Of a DNA stretch of 64,000 nt, positions 16,248 through 25,459 are shown piece after piece (the first letter of the stretch is position 1; each line of letters opens with the position of its first letter). A program made the position numbers and the translations under genes. This stretch comes from JBBQFI01 sp038237805 (lineage in GTDB: Bacteria; Verrucomicrobiota; Verrucomicrobiia; Chthoniobacterales; UBA10450): NCBI GenBank assembly GCA_038237805.1, contig JBBRYI010000004.1:124001-188000 (forward strand). Reading direction: 5' to 3'. The notes under the pieces are model-generated. The model was given only the letters and a program-made list of their open reading frames with translations, had not been told where the DNA came from and made no database searches.

Positions 16248-17288
16248 ATGCTCTCGCGTCCATTCGCTTGGCTTCATCGCTTCGCCTGGTTCACCGCGAT
16301 TGCGACGCTCTTCCTTATTTGCAGTGGGGGAATGGTGACAAGCAAGAATGCTGGGCTCGCGGTTCCGGACTGGCCGACCACTTTCGGCTACAACATGTTT
16401 TTCTTCCCTTTTTCGAAATGGATCGGTGGAATTTTTTTCGAGCACGTTCACCGGCTGATAGCTTCAACGGTTGGATTTCTCACGATCATCCTCGCAGTTT
16501 GGCTGTGGCGCTCCGAACCGCGGCGTTGGGTGCGCAATCTTGGCTACGCCGCGCTCGGCGCGGTGATCTTGCAGGGAGTGCTCGGTGGTTTGCGCGTCAC
16601 GATGTTGAAGGATGAGATCGGAATTTTTCACGCCTGTCTCGCGCAAGCCTATCTGGGATTGTTGATCGTGATCGCGCTCGTCACGTCGCCATTTTGGGCG
16701 CGTCTTTCTTCAGTCTGCGTTGTCACGAACAGCGCGCGCCTGCTCGCGCGATTGTCCATCGCAACATCGTTCATCATTTACGGACAACTGGCGCTGGGCG
16801 CGACGATGCGGCACGAACATCGCGATCTCTCGATTCTCGATTTCCCACTCGCCTATGGAAAAGTTATTCCGGATGTTAACGCCGAAAAACTCGCAGCCAT
16901 TAACGCCTGGCGCGACGCGCATGCTCTCTCCGATGTAAGTGGGTTTCAAATCTGGCTGCAAATGGCGCATCGCTTCGTCGCCCTCGTGATCGCGCTGGGT
17001 GTGATCGCATTTTGGTTTCGCGTCCGCCAGTGTGCCCGTGAATCTGTCGTGCTGAAGCGCTTTTCAAACTGGTGGGTTTGCCTCCTCGGGTGTCAGATCA
17101 CCCTTGGTGCGTGGACGATTTGGAGCAACAAAGCTGCTGACATCGCGACCGCGCACGTCGCAGTCGGCGCAATGATGTTCGGCTCGGGCATTGCGCTTGC
17201 CGCGATTTGTCTGCGACTTTCCGGCGAAAAGGTTTCAGCTAATCCCCAGTATCAATCGCTCGTTTCAGAAGGAGCGACTTCGCCGTGA
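16248..17288 (+). CDS. ctaA: Haem A synthase (COX15/CtaA)
   Basis: A 346-residue, eight-helix protein that oxidises the C8 methyl of haem O to give haem A. Family features: 'GGMVTSKNAGLAVPDWPTTFG' after helix 1, 'EHVHRL' with the conserved His pair, 'GGLRVTM', 'IFHACLAQAYLG' and 'MAHRFVALVIALG', together supplying the four haem-ligand His. ATG 16248 is used; a longer frame to 16119 overlaps ctaC. A short hairpin (ACCGGC...GCCGGT, 16218-16236) lies just upstream. Overlaps ctaB by GTGA. Confidence 0.94.
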   Translation: MLSRPFAWLHRFAWFTAIATLFLICSGGMVTSKNAGLAVPDWPTTFGYNMFFFPFSKWIGGIFFEHVHRLIASTVGFLTIILAVWLWRSEPRRWVRNLGYAALGAVILQGVLGGLRVTMLKDEIGIFHACLAQAYLGLLIVIALVTSPFWARLSSVCVVTNSARLLARLSIATSFIIYGQLALGATMRHEHRDLSILDFPLAYGKVIPDVNAEKLAAINAWRDAHALSDVSGFQIWLQMAHRFVALVIALGVIAFWFRVRQCARESVVLKRFSNWWVCLLGCQITLGAWTIWSNKAADIATAHVAVGAMMFGSGIALAAICLRLSGEKVSANPQYQSLVSEGATSP

Positions 17289-18190
17289 AAACAGCCGCTT
17301 TGGATACGCCGCCGCTCGCGGAGAACGAATCTCGCCGCCGCGTTTTCTCCGACTTCAGCGAACTGGTTAAAGCGCGTCTCACGCTTCTCGTTCTGATGAC
17401 GACGGCGGTTGGATATTATCTCGGCGCTGCCCGTCCGATTAATTACGCGGCATTTTTTCATGTTGTTTTCGGAACAGCGCTCGCCGCCGCCGGCGCGGCT
17501 GCTCTTAATCAATGGTGGGAACGCCGCTTTGACGCTTTGATGTTGCGCACAAAGATGCGGCCGATTCCCGCGGGCCGGATGCGACCGCGCGACGCGCTTA
17601 TTATCGGAAGTATTCTCGCCGCCGCCGGTCTTGTTTATCTCACCATCGCCTGTAACCAACTAAGCGCTCTCCTCGCGGCCGCAACGATTGCCGTCTACAT
17701 TTTTGGTTATACGCCGCTGAAACGTTTCAGCACGACCAATACACTCGTCGGTGCCATTCCCGGCGCGATCCCGCCCATGATTGGTTGGGCCGCCGCGCGG
17801 GGAGAACTTGGCGCGGAGGCGTGGAGTTTGTTTGCGATCTTGTTCGTTTGGCAAATCCCGCACTTTTTCGCGATCGCATGGATGTACCGCGACGATTATG
17901 AGCGCGCTGGTTTTCGCATGTTGTCGAGCGGAGACGACACCGGAGCACGCAGCGCCAGTCAAAGCGTACTTTTTTGCATGCTGCTGTTAATCGTGACTGG
18001 AGTGCCAGCCTATCTGGGCCTAACGACTTCGCTTTATCTTCCCGTTTCTCTTGCCCTCGGTGGCTGGTTTATCGCCATCGCGATGCGTTTTCATCGGAGA
18101 CGAACTCCACGCGATGCGCGCGCTTTATTTCTTACCTCAATTGTTTATCTTGCGCTGCTCCTCCTTACCCTCGTCCTGACAAAATCATGA
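17285..18190 (+). CDS. ctaB: Protohaem IX farnesyltransferase (haem O synthase)
   Basis: A 301-residue UbiA-family prenyltransferase that converts haem B to haem O, the substrate for CtaA. The first Asp-rich motif appears as 'NQWWERRFDALMLRTKMRP' (around residue 78) and the second region as 'WQIPHFFAIAWMYRDDYERAG' (around residue 203); both are diagnostic for CtaB. The start is GTG 17285, overlapping the ctaA stop. Nine helices are predicted. Its stop overlaps the SCO gene (ATGA), so oxidase genes and cofactor synthesis are cotranscribed. Confidence 0.96.
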   Translation: MKTAALDTPPLAENESRRRVFSDFSELVKARLTLLVLMTTAVGYYLGAARPINYAAFFHVVFGTALAAAGAAALNQWWERRFDALMLRTKMRPIPAGRMRPRDALIIGSILAAAGLVYLTIACNQLSALLAAATIAVYIFGYTPLKRFSTTNTLVGAIPGAIPPMIGWAAARGELGAEAWSLFAILFVWQIPHFFAIAWMYRDDYERAGFRMLSSGDDTGARSASQSVLFCMLLLIVTGVPAYLGLTTSLYLPVSLALGGWFIAIAMRFHRRRTPRDARALFLTSIVYLALLLLTLVLTKS

Positions 18191-18840
18191 GTACTGTTAC
18201 GGCTACGGCAAATCCCCCGCTCTCTAAAAGCGCAATTGCCTGGAAGGTGACGATGCTCTCGATACCTCTGGTCATAGCTGCTCTTTTGCTTTTGCTTCGA
18301 CAAGCGGAGGTAAGGCAACTGCGCAATAGGACTATTACGTCCTACGGCAAGGTTCCAGAATTCCAGCTCATAAATCAGGACGGCCGGCCCTTTGGGCTTT
18401 CGCAGTTGAAAGGAAAAATCTGGATTGCCGATTTCGTTTTTACCATGTGCCCTGGTCCTTGTCCTATGATCAGCAGCCGTATGAGCGAGTTACAAAAACC
18501 GCTTGGTAAAACGGATGTTCACCTGGTCTCCGTCAGCGTTGATCCGGAACACGATACTCCCGAAGTATTGCGCGGCTACGGGGAGAAGCTAAATGCGCAA
18601 CCGAAACGCTGGGATTTTCTTACCGGGTCGAAAGAAGCGATCTACGATCTTTCGCGCAATGGATTCAAGCTCGCGATCTCCGAGGGTAGCGTCGACACTG
18701 GTGTGCCGGTGCATAGCACACGCATGATCCTGGTGGATCGAAAAGGCGAGATTCGCGGTTACTACGACGCGCTCGCTCCCGACGCGATCACGAAGATTCT
18801 CGCAGACGCAAACCATCTTTTGCGCGAACAACCTAACTGA
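18187..18840 (+). CDS. SCO1/SenC-type copper chaperone for CuA assembly
   Basis: A 217-residue thioredoxin-fold protein held in the membrane by an N-terminal helix (residues 20-37). The copper site is complete: C88xxxC92 in 'MCPGPCP' and the distal His in 'VHSTRMILVD'. 'SVSVDPEHDTPEVL' is the family's conserved strand. ATG 18187 overlaps the ctaB stop; the longer frame to 17974 lies within ctaB. It closes the oxidase operon and probably loads copper into CtaC. Its last 8 bases overlap the end of the convergent gene. Confidence 0.93.
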   Translation: MSTVTATANPPLSKSAIAWKVTMLSIPLVIAALLLLLRQAEVRQLRNRTITSYGKVPEFQLINQDGRPFGLSQLKGKIWIADFVFTMCPGPCPMISSRMSELQKPLGKTDVHLVSVSVDPEHDTPEVLRGYGEKLNAQPKRWDFLTGSKEAIYDLSRNGFKLAISEGSVDTGVPVHSTRMILVDRKGEIRGYYDALAPDAITKILADANHLLREQPN

Positions 18841-19447
18841 AACCCTGCCAGGAGTAGAGGCTTTTCTGGAAAGCCTGCGCCAGCTCTTTGTAATCGCGTT
18901 CGCGACAGGTGAGTTGAAACTGCAGTTGGCCTTCGGTCAGGTTCAGCAAAAGAAAGTAGCGCCGGAATTTTTCTCCGAAGGAGCTATAGCTGACCTGGAC
19001 AAGGCAAGTCTCTTTGCCACTGATCTGAAGAACGTTCAGTTGCGCCTCTTCCACTTTGATTTCCAAAGATCCTTCGGGTAGTGCCTCGATAGCTCTTTGC
19101 TTCAGTCTCTCGCCCTCGCTATCTGCGAACGAAATAGCACGATCTTTAGCGATCTTTGTAATCGTTATCTTGGCCTGCGTCTTGCCCGGAGGTTGCAGTT
19201 CCAATTCATTACTGCCACCGGAATAAAGCCAGCCAGTCGGGGGTTGATAGGTTGCCTTGTGCTCCTTGCCGTTTTCGAAAACAAGATGCCACAGCTTTAC
19301 GCCGTCCAGATCGAAATCTTCTTTTCGCGGAGAGAGGTTAAGCTCGGCGCGGAGTTCTGCCACGCATAGGACAGTCACAACCAGAAGCGTCGAGTAGTGC
19401 CGTAATCTCAGACTATTATTGCGCGAGGAACCATCGGCCTTTGACAT
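18833..19447 (-). CDS. Exported protein ending the first pseudopilin cassette
   Basis: A 204-residue protein with a signal peptide (hydrophobic residues ~17-35, ending AELRA) and a soluble domain of mixed strands; no family is recognised. ATG 19447 overlaps the upstream PilX-like gene by 32 bases; an even longer frame reaches 19534 but loses the signal peptide position. It ends convergently against the SCO gene. The arrangement (last gene, ~205 residues, exported, overlapping a large PilX-like gene) is mirrored at 31427-32050. Confidence 0.72.
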   Translation of the reverse strand: MSKADGSSRNNSLRLRHYSTLLVVTVLCVAELRAELNLSPRKEDFDLDGVKLWHLVFENGKEHKATYQPPTGWLYSGGSNELELQPPGKTQAKITITKIAKDRAISFADSEGERLKQRAIEALPEGSLEIKVEEAQLNVLQISGKETCLVQVSYSSFGEKFRRYFLLLNLTEGQLQFQLTCRERDYKELAQAFQKSLYSWQGFS

Positions 19448-21218
19448 AGCTATAAACAAGTAAACTTCCGGGCGGCGCGTTGAATTGGAAGTTAGTATCG
19501 AAATACCATTGTCTCGTAGGTGGGTTGTAAACATTGTCGCTACCCCATTTGCCGATACTCTGGCGACTCTGATATAGCTGGACCATCGATCCGTAGTAGG
19601 TAAACGTTTTGCCAGTCCAGTCTTCCAAAAACCGCAGGAAGTTCTCCGCCCCGCCGCTGTAGTTATTGTTTGCGCTCGGGACTATGCCGGCTACGACTGC
19701 GGTATTGACGGTGGTGTTGACGGCGTCGCGATACTGAAGATCCGACGTCGATTGGGAATCGTCCCAGAGCCTCGAAAGCACGTTAACTGCATCGGCGACG
19801 ACGGCACAGGGTTGGCGCTCATAACCATTCACCTGCGGCTTGGTTGGATCGCCAGAATTGGAGGGCGGATTACTGCCACCGGTATTGTAGTCCCCCTGAA
19901 TATAGACGGGGTTTACACTAGCTATCGTTAGTCCTCCCGGAGCCATGTTGGCGCCGTTCTTCAAACGAATTCCGCGTTTAGGTGTACCGCCGTTAACTCC
20001 TGCACTAGTGTCGGCGATATAGATGATCTTATTAAAGGAGGACAACGTGCCGTCTCTAATCTTGTCGTTAATTACGCCCACATCCAGAGTCGCCAGTCGG
20101 ACCGAGTTGCTTTCACGATTGTCCTTAATGCTTACGCCGGTGCTAATCGCGTTTGTAAGGGCGGTATATAATGCACCGCCTCCATTTGGACTTGAAGCAT
20201 TAAGGGAATTGCCGAGGCTGTCTTTGATTGTGATCGTATTACTGCCGTCGATAAGAATTTTGACGCCGGCCTGATCGTAGTAGCGTTTGCCTTGCAACGG
20301 ATCTGAATAACCGCTGGTAGGTTGTTCGAGAAGCTCGTGATAGCTGTCATTGTTAGGATTGGAATCCGAAGTGCTGAAAATCAGCCCGGAATCCAGACCG
20401 AACGGTTGGTGGGCTACATCATAGGCCGGTGGCAGATTATTTGGATAATGTGGAGATGTGGGTGTCTCAGGTGAGATGCCGCTAGGTGCGCGCGCATCTC
20501 CGGGTTTAAAACCGACAAACCAATCGCTCGCGTAAGTGACTTTATCGAGGAAGTGCAGTAACTCGTGCCCGGTATAAAGATCTCCGTTCGTATGAACCCA
20601 TCCGTAAATATTCATGAGGGCGCCTGGTTGAATCTCCAATGGATCAACGTAAAAGATCGCGTAGTTCCACGGTGAGATTTCCTGCTTTTCTAGAACGCGC
20701 CTTACCCTGGCTGTTATATGATCGCTGAGGACCGGCAAAGTGACGTCAGCTTGAGCGAGATAGTAATAGGTTTTACTCGTAGGACCCTGTCCCATCCCGG
20801 GAATGAGATTCGCACTAGGGGCGATCGCGTTAAACTCCGGATCGACTGCTATAACATTGAAATTGGATAAGGTGGGTGGATGCGCCTGAGTGAGATCGGC
20901 TGGACTAGCAGTCGCAGTAAAACCGGTGATGCTTGGAAACTGCGCTTGGGTAGGAAGGGGAATATCTGCGAATGCGCTCGTAGCTAATGGCATATCAGTG
21001 CTCAGCCGACAGATGCCTCTCCAGTAACAGAAGGCGCTTTCTAAAGCCCCGTCACCAGCGGCAATTGCCGATTGCAGCGCTTGGGTGCGTTGAACGCTGT
21101 GTCTAATCGTGCTGGTATACTCCATCGCGACCGCGATGATGATGGCGACCGTGACAGTTGTCGTTAAGACGACTACAATCGCTGAACCAAATTCTCCGTG
21201 CAGGCTCCTAAGTTTCAT
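19416..21218 (-). CDS. PilX-like large pseudopilin-cassette protein
   Basis: A 600-residue protein with a short basic N-terminus, 'GSAIVVVLTTTVTVAIIIAVAMEYTSTIRHS' spanning a helix at residues ~11-35, and a long secreted domain. The Gly before the helix and the absence of Glu5 resemble PilX/GspK-type N-termini, which pass through the inner membrane with the prepilins. The rest is Asn/Ser/Thr/Gly-rich with no recognised fold. It follows the PilW-like gene with a 4-base overlap. Noticeably richer in A+T than the respiratory genes. Confidence 0.75.
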   Translation of the reverse strand: MKLRSLHGEFGSAIVVVLTTTVTVAIIIAVAMEYTSTIRHSVQRTQALQSAIAAGDGALESAFCYWRGICRLSTDMPLATSAFADIPLPTQAQFPSITGFTATASPADLTQAHPPTLSNFNVIAVDPEFNAIAPSANLIPGMGQGPTSKTYYYLAQADVTLPVLSDHITARVRRVLEKQEISPWNYAIFYVDPLEIQPGALMNIYGWVHTNGDLYTGHELLHFLDKVTYASDWFVGFKPGDARAPSGISPETPTSPHYPNNLPPAYDVAHQPFGLDSGLIFSTSDSNPNNDSYHELLEQPTSGYSDPLQGKRYYDQAGVKILIDGSNTITIKDSLGNSLNASSPNGGGALYTALTNAISTGVSIKDNRESNSVRLATLDVGVINDKIRDGTLSSFNKIIYIADTSAGVNGGTPKRGIRLKNGANMAPGGLTIASVNPVYIQGDYNTGGSNPPSNSGDPTKPQVNGYERQPCAVVADAVNVLSRLWDDSQSTSDLQYRDAVNTTVNTAVVAGIVPSANNNYSGGAENFLRFLEDWTGKTFTYYGSMVQLYQSRQSIGKWGSDNVYNPPTRQWYFDTNFQFNAPPGSLLVYSYVKGRWFLAQ

Positions 21219-22042
21219 TGGAAATCAGTCAGTCGTGCGCGCGTTGGCACTTGCCCGTTAAGAAGAATGTTAGCGGATTTGAACCCGCGCTTGTCGTATT
21301 TGCTGTCCGACGTGCAGAGATTGATCGCGGCGACGAAACGATAATAAAGTGCGCCTGCCGGTGTGTTTGGGGTAGTAAAAGGTGTTGGACTTATGATGTC
21401 GTTCCCGAGCAGTGCGAAAGCCTTGCGTGTTGTCGGGCCGTTCCATTCCAGGGCACCATTCTTAACCGTGTAAGAGCACCGGTCGGTAAGGAAACAACTG
21501 ATGTTATAGAAGGTAGGACTGCCGGTGCCTTCGATCGCGTTGGTAAGCGGGGTGGCCAAAGTGAGGCTATAACCTCCACCGCCCAGGCTATCGACCTGTG
21601 TTATGTCGACTTCGATTCGATGACCTTGAACGATCACTCTCTGACCGACGACGGGCGCTTTTGCTCCGTTAGGTATTTGTATTTGGATCGTCGATGAGTC
21701 GACGGCTGAATCAGCACTAACTTGGTAAGGCCCGGCTGACCAAAGCTGAAAGGAAATTCCCGGTGCAGCAGTGTTCGGCGCCGGATTAATCAAATTGGCA
21801 CCATTCACATCGGTCAGGGCAGGGAGCGAAATCGCGGAGTGAAGGTCTTGGATCATCTGCAGCATGGCCGTGCGAGCTTGCTGGTGGGCGCTGTTCACGG
21901 CGGTATTCTTGGCGCCCAGGATCATTCCGATATTCAGCATGGAATAGACGGCAATGCCGAAAACTCCCAACAGTCCCATGGCCATTGTGACCTCGATAAG
22001 GGAAAGTCCGGTCGCAGTTTTGGAGGGGTTATCTCGGTTCAT
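21215..22042 (-). CDS. Prepilin-type protein (PilW-like)
   Basis: A 275-residue protein with a type IV prepilin leader: 'TG-LSLIEVTMAMGLLGVFGIAVY', where the leader would be cut after Gly12 and the mature protein has Glu at position 5. A ~20-residue helix follows, then a soluble domain with two Cys. PilW/GspJ-like by size and place between PilV-like and PilX-like genes, with 4-base overlaps. Probably a minor pseudopilin; secretion versus pilus function cannot be decided from sequence. Confidence 0.8.
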   Translation of the reverse strand: MNRDNPSKTATGLSLIEVTMAMGLLGVFGIAVYSMLNIGMILGAKNTAVNSAHQQARTAMLQMIQDLHSAISLPALTDVNGANLINPAPNTAAPGISFQLWSAGPYQVSADSAVDSSTIQIQIPNGAKAPVVGQRVIVQGHRIEVDITQVDSLGGGGYSLTLATPLTNAIEGTGSPTFYNISCFLTDRCSYTVKNGALEWNGPTTRKAFALLGNDIISPTPFTTPNTPAGALYYRFVAAINLCTSDSKYDKRGFKSANILLNGQVPTRARLTDFQ

Positions 22043-22521
22043 ATATCCGAGCTTCTAATCGTTGTTCTCGAAGCGGAGTAAGTATGGTCGCGATAATTGT
22101 AGGAGATCGAAACCGTCGCTCGGTACATGTACATCATGAGACCCAGATAACTCTGGCTTATGTCCGTTACCGTGGTCGTCATAATTCCTGAAACGATGAC
22201 TCCGGTATTCGGCTCACGATAAATTGGAACGTTGTTTGTCGTATGCGTACCCACGACCAGTTCGGGTGGGATCTGCGGCTGACCATCCGAGCCGAGTTTC
22301 TGCGGATTGAACGGCCCATCAGAAAGAAGGAGGTCGATTTGATTCTGCAGTGCAGCGTCCGCGCCGGTGGCGTTACGACTGACGCTCGCCTCCGAATTCA
22401 ATTGTCCCATGGAGGAAACCATCGCGGCAATACCGATCCCGATGATACAGAGGGCGACGGCCGCTTCCGTGATGGTGAAGGCGTCGCTTGCAGAAAATCG
22501 CTTGCCGAAAGAAAACGCCAT
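22039..22521 (-). CDS. Prepilin-type protein (PilV-like)
   Basis: A 160-residue protein with a prepilin-like helix 'AFTITEAAVALCIIGIGIAAM' near residue 14: Glu is at position 5 if cleavage precedes Phe, but the residue before the cut is Ala rather than Gly, a tolerated variant in minor pilins. PilV/GspI-like by size. First gene of the cassette; the 68 bases up to rmlA may carry its promoter, as no overlap exists there. The two downstream genes overlap it in sequence. Confidence 0.76.
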   Translation of the reverse strand: MAFSFGKRFSASDAFTITEAAVALCIIGIGIAAMVSSMGQLNSEASVSRNATGADAALQNQIDLLLSDGPFNPQKLGSDGQPQIPPELVVGTHTTNNVPIYREPNTGVIVSGIMTTTVTDISQSYLGLMMYMYRATVSISYNYRDHTYSASRTTIRSSDI

Positions 22522-22589
22522 TTGTTGGCGTTGAACGGAGCAATCGACGTGCCCGTTTTATAATTTCTATAACTCGAAACGAAAGCCGT

Positions 22590-23501
22590 TCAGGCTGCCG
22601 AGTCGATCGTCGGTTCCAATGAAGACGCCCCGGCGCCCTCGTCGCAGACGAGACGGAGATAATCACGATATTCGGCTTTCGGAAGGCGATCGATAATCTT
22701 GTTGAGCTGGCGTTGATCGATGAATCCCATGCGCAAGGCGACCTCTTCCAGACAGGCAACTTTGAGGCCCTGCCGATGTTCGATTGTCGCGATGTAATTT
22801 CCCGCTTCGAGCAGACTTGTTTGGGTGCCCGTATCGAGCCACGCCATGCCGCGACCCAGCAAGCGCACAAAGAGTTGGTTTCGGTCGAGGTAAGCGCGAT
22901 TCAGATCGGTAATTTCCAATTCGCCGCGCGGGGATGGCTGCAATGTTTTGCAAATGTCGACGACTTGATCGTCGTAAACGTACAAACCCGGCACCGCGAA
23001 CTGACTCTTGGGTCGCTTCGGTTTTTCCTCGAGGCTAATCGCGCGACCATCCTCGCCAAACTCGACCACGCCATATCGCTCGGGATCGCGAACTTGATAA
23101 CCGAAAATGCATGCACCCTTTTCGATCGCAAGCGCTTCGCGGAAAAAGTCGAGTTTGCCGTAAAAGATGTTGTCTCCCAAAATGAGACAAACGCCGCTGC
23201 CGCCAATGAAATCCGCGCCGATGAGAAATGCCTGCGCAATTCCTTCCGGCTTCGGTTGCTCGGCATAGGAAATTGCGATTCCCAAATGTGAGCCATCACC
23301 GAGGAAATCTTGCAGCATCGGGACATCCTTTGGAGTGGAGATAATCAATATTTCGCGCAAACCGCCCAGCAACAAAGTCGCCAGCGGATAGCAAATCATC
23401 GGCTTGTCGTAAACGGGGAGCAGTTGTTTGCAGACGATCTTGGTCAGCGGGAAGAGACGCGTGCCCGCGCCTCCTGCGAGGAGAATGGCTTTCTTGTTCA
23501 C
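22590..23501 (-). CDS. rmlA: Glucose-1-phosphate thymidylyltransferase-type nucleotidyltransferase
   Basis: This enzyme makes dTDP-glucose from dTTP and glucose-1-phosphate, the first step toward dTDP-rhamnose and related sugars. The 303-residue protein has the nucleotidyltransferase signature 'LAGGAGTRLFPLT' at the N-terminus, then 'KQLLPVYDKPMI', 'LILGDNIFYG', 'EEKPKRPKS' and 'LGRGMAWLDTGT'. GTG 23501 is preferred: it overlaps the glycosyltransferase stop (GTGA) and gives the usual N-terminus; longer frames start at 23525 or 23555. No rmlB, C or D is next to it, so the sugar made here is not certain. Confidence 0.92.
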   Translation of the reverse strand: MNKKAILLAGGAGTRLFPLTKIVCKQLLPVYDKPMICYPLATLLLGGLREILIISTPKDVPMLQDFLGDGSHLGIAISYAEQPKPEGIAQAFLIGADFIGGSGVCLILGDNIFYGKLDFFREALAIEKGACIFGYQVRDPERYGVVEFGEDGRAISLEEKPKRPKSQFAVPGLYVYDDQVVDICKTLQPSPRGELEITDLNRAYLDRNQLFVRLLGRGMAWLDTGTQTSLLEAGNYIATIEHRQGLKVACLEEVALRMGFIDQRQLNKIIDRLPKAEYRDYLRLVCDEGAGASSLEPTIDSAA

Positions 23502-25381
23502 GCGCTTTGTTTTTGTCCGCTCCATTGTGTCAGAAGTTGGGACCATTCGCGCCAAAAGCGATCGCTTCGGCTCAGGCCGATGCCGAGTATTGCGGCCTCG
23601 AAAATAAAATGGCGGCCGAGCTGCTCACTCAGCTCGCGATCGTTCGTGCGTCCGCCGACGCAATGTCGTAATCCGCTTTCGATCACCTGTTGCGGAAGCG
23701 ACAACTGCGATTCAATCGTGGCGCTCAAACTTATGCCGTGCATTTTTTTTAACATCACTCCGCAAACGAGCGCGCGCGAACTAGTCGCGTGCAGGTGCGA
23801 GATTTTTTTTTGCAGAATCAATTTGCGCAAGGCGAGCGCAAAACGTGCCTGTTGTAGAAAAATATCTGCGGGAACGCGGTGCGTTTCCGTTGCGCGATCA
23901 TTTTCAAGTTGATGCGCGAGCTCGGGATTGGCCAGCCATTCCGCTTCTATCGCCATCGCATCGGGCAGGAATTCCAAACGGGACGCCAGTTGTTCCATCG
24001 ACGCGGTGAAACGGGGGTCGGGGGGCGTTCGGCAGACGAAAACTGTTACCTCCACATCGCGGCGGGCCATCTCCGCAAGTTCCTTTTCCAACATCGGCAA
24101 TCGATCGTCTGGCCAAAGATCGACTAAATAGCCGATCTGATTTTCCTTCGAAGCGCGCTCAACCTGCGGAGCTGATTTTCCATCAGCGCTTTCAAGGAGA
24201 TGAATCAAAGGTTCAACCGTTGTCTCGATCTGGAAATGCTCTTCGACCCGGGCGCGTCCGGCCGCGCCGAAACGCGATCGTAGTTCGCCGTTATTCAATA
24301 GTTTCTCCAGTGCTTCTACCAATGCGGGCACCTCCGCGGGTGGAACGAGAAAACCAGTCTTGCCATTAATGACCGTTTCGGGAATGCCAGCGAGACGAGT
24401 GGCGACCACGGGCTTCGCGCAGGCCATCGCTTCCTGAATCACGGTCGGAAACACATCGCTCGCGCCGGCTTGATCGACAATCGAAGCGAGAGCAAAGATG
24501 TCGCTGTTCCGCAGCGCGTTGAAGACCTGTTCTTGCGTTTGGGAACCGCGAAGGGTGACGACGGAGTCCAGCCACAAGTCATTGATCCGCGTCTGCAGTT
24601 TCTCGCGCAATGGTCCGTCACCGATAATGTCGCACGTGAAATCGAATTGTTTTCCACGCAACTCTGCGCACGCATCGATCAGGTTCTCGAATCCTTTAAA
24701 AGAAACGAGACGGCCCACGCTTAAGATCCGTAATGGACCGGATGAGCCGGTTGTGGACGCGGCTTGCGAAATATTTTCGAGATCCATTCCGTTGTAAACG
24801 CGATGAATCTTTGCCGCTGCTTCCGGACAGCGCTTCTGAATTAATGCGCGGCTGTAGTCCGTTTCGACCGCGACGAATTCCGCCGCCGCACAAATTTCGC
24901 GGAGCAGATCATCCTGCGCCAAATCGGACATAAAATCCTGCCCATGAGCGGTAATGCTGAAAGGTATTCCGCCGAGCTCTTTGAGAAAGATCGCAGTGTG
25001 TGCGGCGCGGTTAGCAAAGTGAACATGAACGTGCCCGATGCCTTCGCGCCGAAACAATTCTGCGAAGTAAAGTGCATTACGTGCACGCAGCGCCGCTTTA
25101 AACGGGGCGCCATATTTTTTCTCGTGCGCGTCGATGAGCTTTTGCGGCCAGCGACCCTCACTTTTTGCCTTTTTCTCCCAAACTTTCAGAACAGATTGCG
25201 GCGGCGCGTAGCAAATCGGCGCCTTCAGCCGCCGCAGATGTTTGTGGCGAAGACTGGTCAGCGGCGAGTGGACCGAGCCGATAAGCAGATCGAAGCCGCG
25301 CCGCTCCAATTCCAGCATTTCCATGTCGCAAAACGTCTGCGAAATGACCGGATAGCGGGAATAAAGATAGGCAAGTCGCAT
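23498..25381 (-). CDS. GT4-family glycosyltransferase with an extra C-terminal GT-B N-lobe
   Basis: A 627-residue protein. Residues ~1-395 are a complete GT-B glycosyltransferase: N-lobe with 'HVHVHFANRAAH' and 'ITAHGQDF', C-lobe with 'ILSVGRLVSFKGFENLI', 'IIGDGPL' and the donor-site 'DVFPTVIQEAMACAKPVVATRLAGIPE' region with its E-x7-E pair. Residues ~415-600 look like a second N-lobe ('ISHLHATSSRALVCGVMLKKMHG' mirrors the first), but no second C-lobe follows. The substrate is unknown; coupling to rmlA suggests surface polysaccharide or O-antigen-type work. Inverted repeat 25388-25453 lies just upstream. Confidence 0.83.
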   Translation of the reverse strand: MRLAYLYSRYPVISQTFCDMEMLELERRGFDLLIGSVHSPLTSLRHKHLRRLKAPICYAPPQSVLKVWEKKAKSEGRWPQKLIDAHEKKYGAPFKAALRARNALYFAELFRREGIGHVHVHFANRAAHTAIFLKELGGIPFSITAHGQDFMSDLAQDDLLREICAAAEFVAVETDYSRALIQKRCPEAAAKIHRVYNGMDLENISQAASTTGSSGPLRILSVGRLVSFKGFENLIDACAELRGKQFDFTCDIIGDGPLREKLQTRINDLWLDSVVTLRGSQTQEQVFNALRNSDIFALASIVDQAGASDVFPTVIQEAMACAKPVVATRLAGIPETVINGKTGFLVPPAEVPALVEALEKLLNNGELRSRFGAAGRARVEEHFQIETTVEPLIHLLESADGKSAPQVERASKENQIGYLVDLWPDDRLPMLEKELAEMARRDVEVTVFVCRTPPDPRFTASMEQLASRLEFLPDAMAIEAEWLANPELAHQLENDRATETHRVPADIFLQQARFALALRKLILQKKISHLHATSSRALVCGVMLKKMHGISLSATIESQLSLPQQVIESGLRHCVGGRTNDRELSEQLGRHFIFEAAILGIGLSRSDRFWREWSQLLTQWSGQKQSA

Positions 25382-25387
25382 TCTTTT

Positions 25388-25453
25388 CTTCCTCTACCTC
25401 TTCCTCTGCTTTCGTACGAGAGAAGGAAGACGAAGAGGAAAAGATAGAGGAAG
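25388..25453. terminator. Imperfect pyrimidine/purine inverted repeat, possible terminator
   Basis: The left arm (CTTCCTCTACCTCTTCCTC) and the right arm (GAGGAAAAGATAGAGGAAG) pair with few mismatches, between the Dabb gene and the glycosyltransferase, both on the minus strand. It could end transcription of the Dabb gene. There is no clear U tract, so the call is weak. Confidence 0.35.
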
Positions 25454-25459
25454 ATTAAA

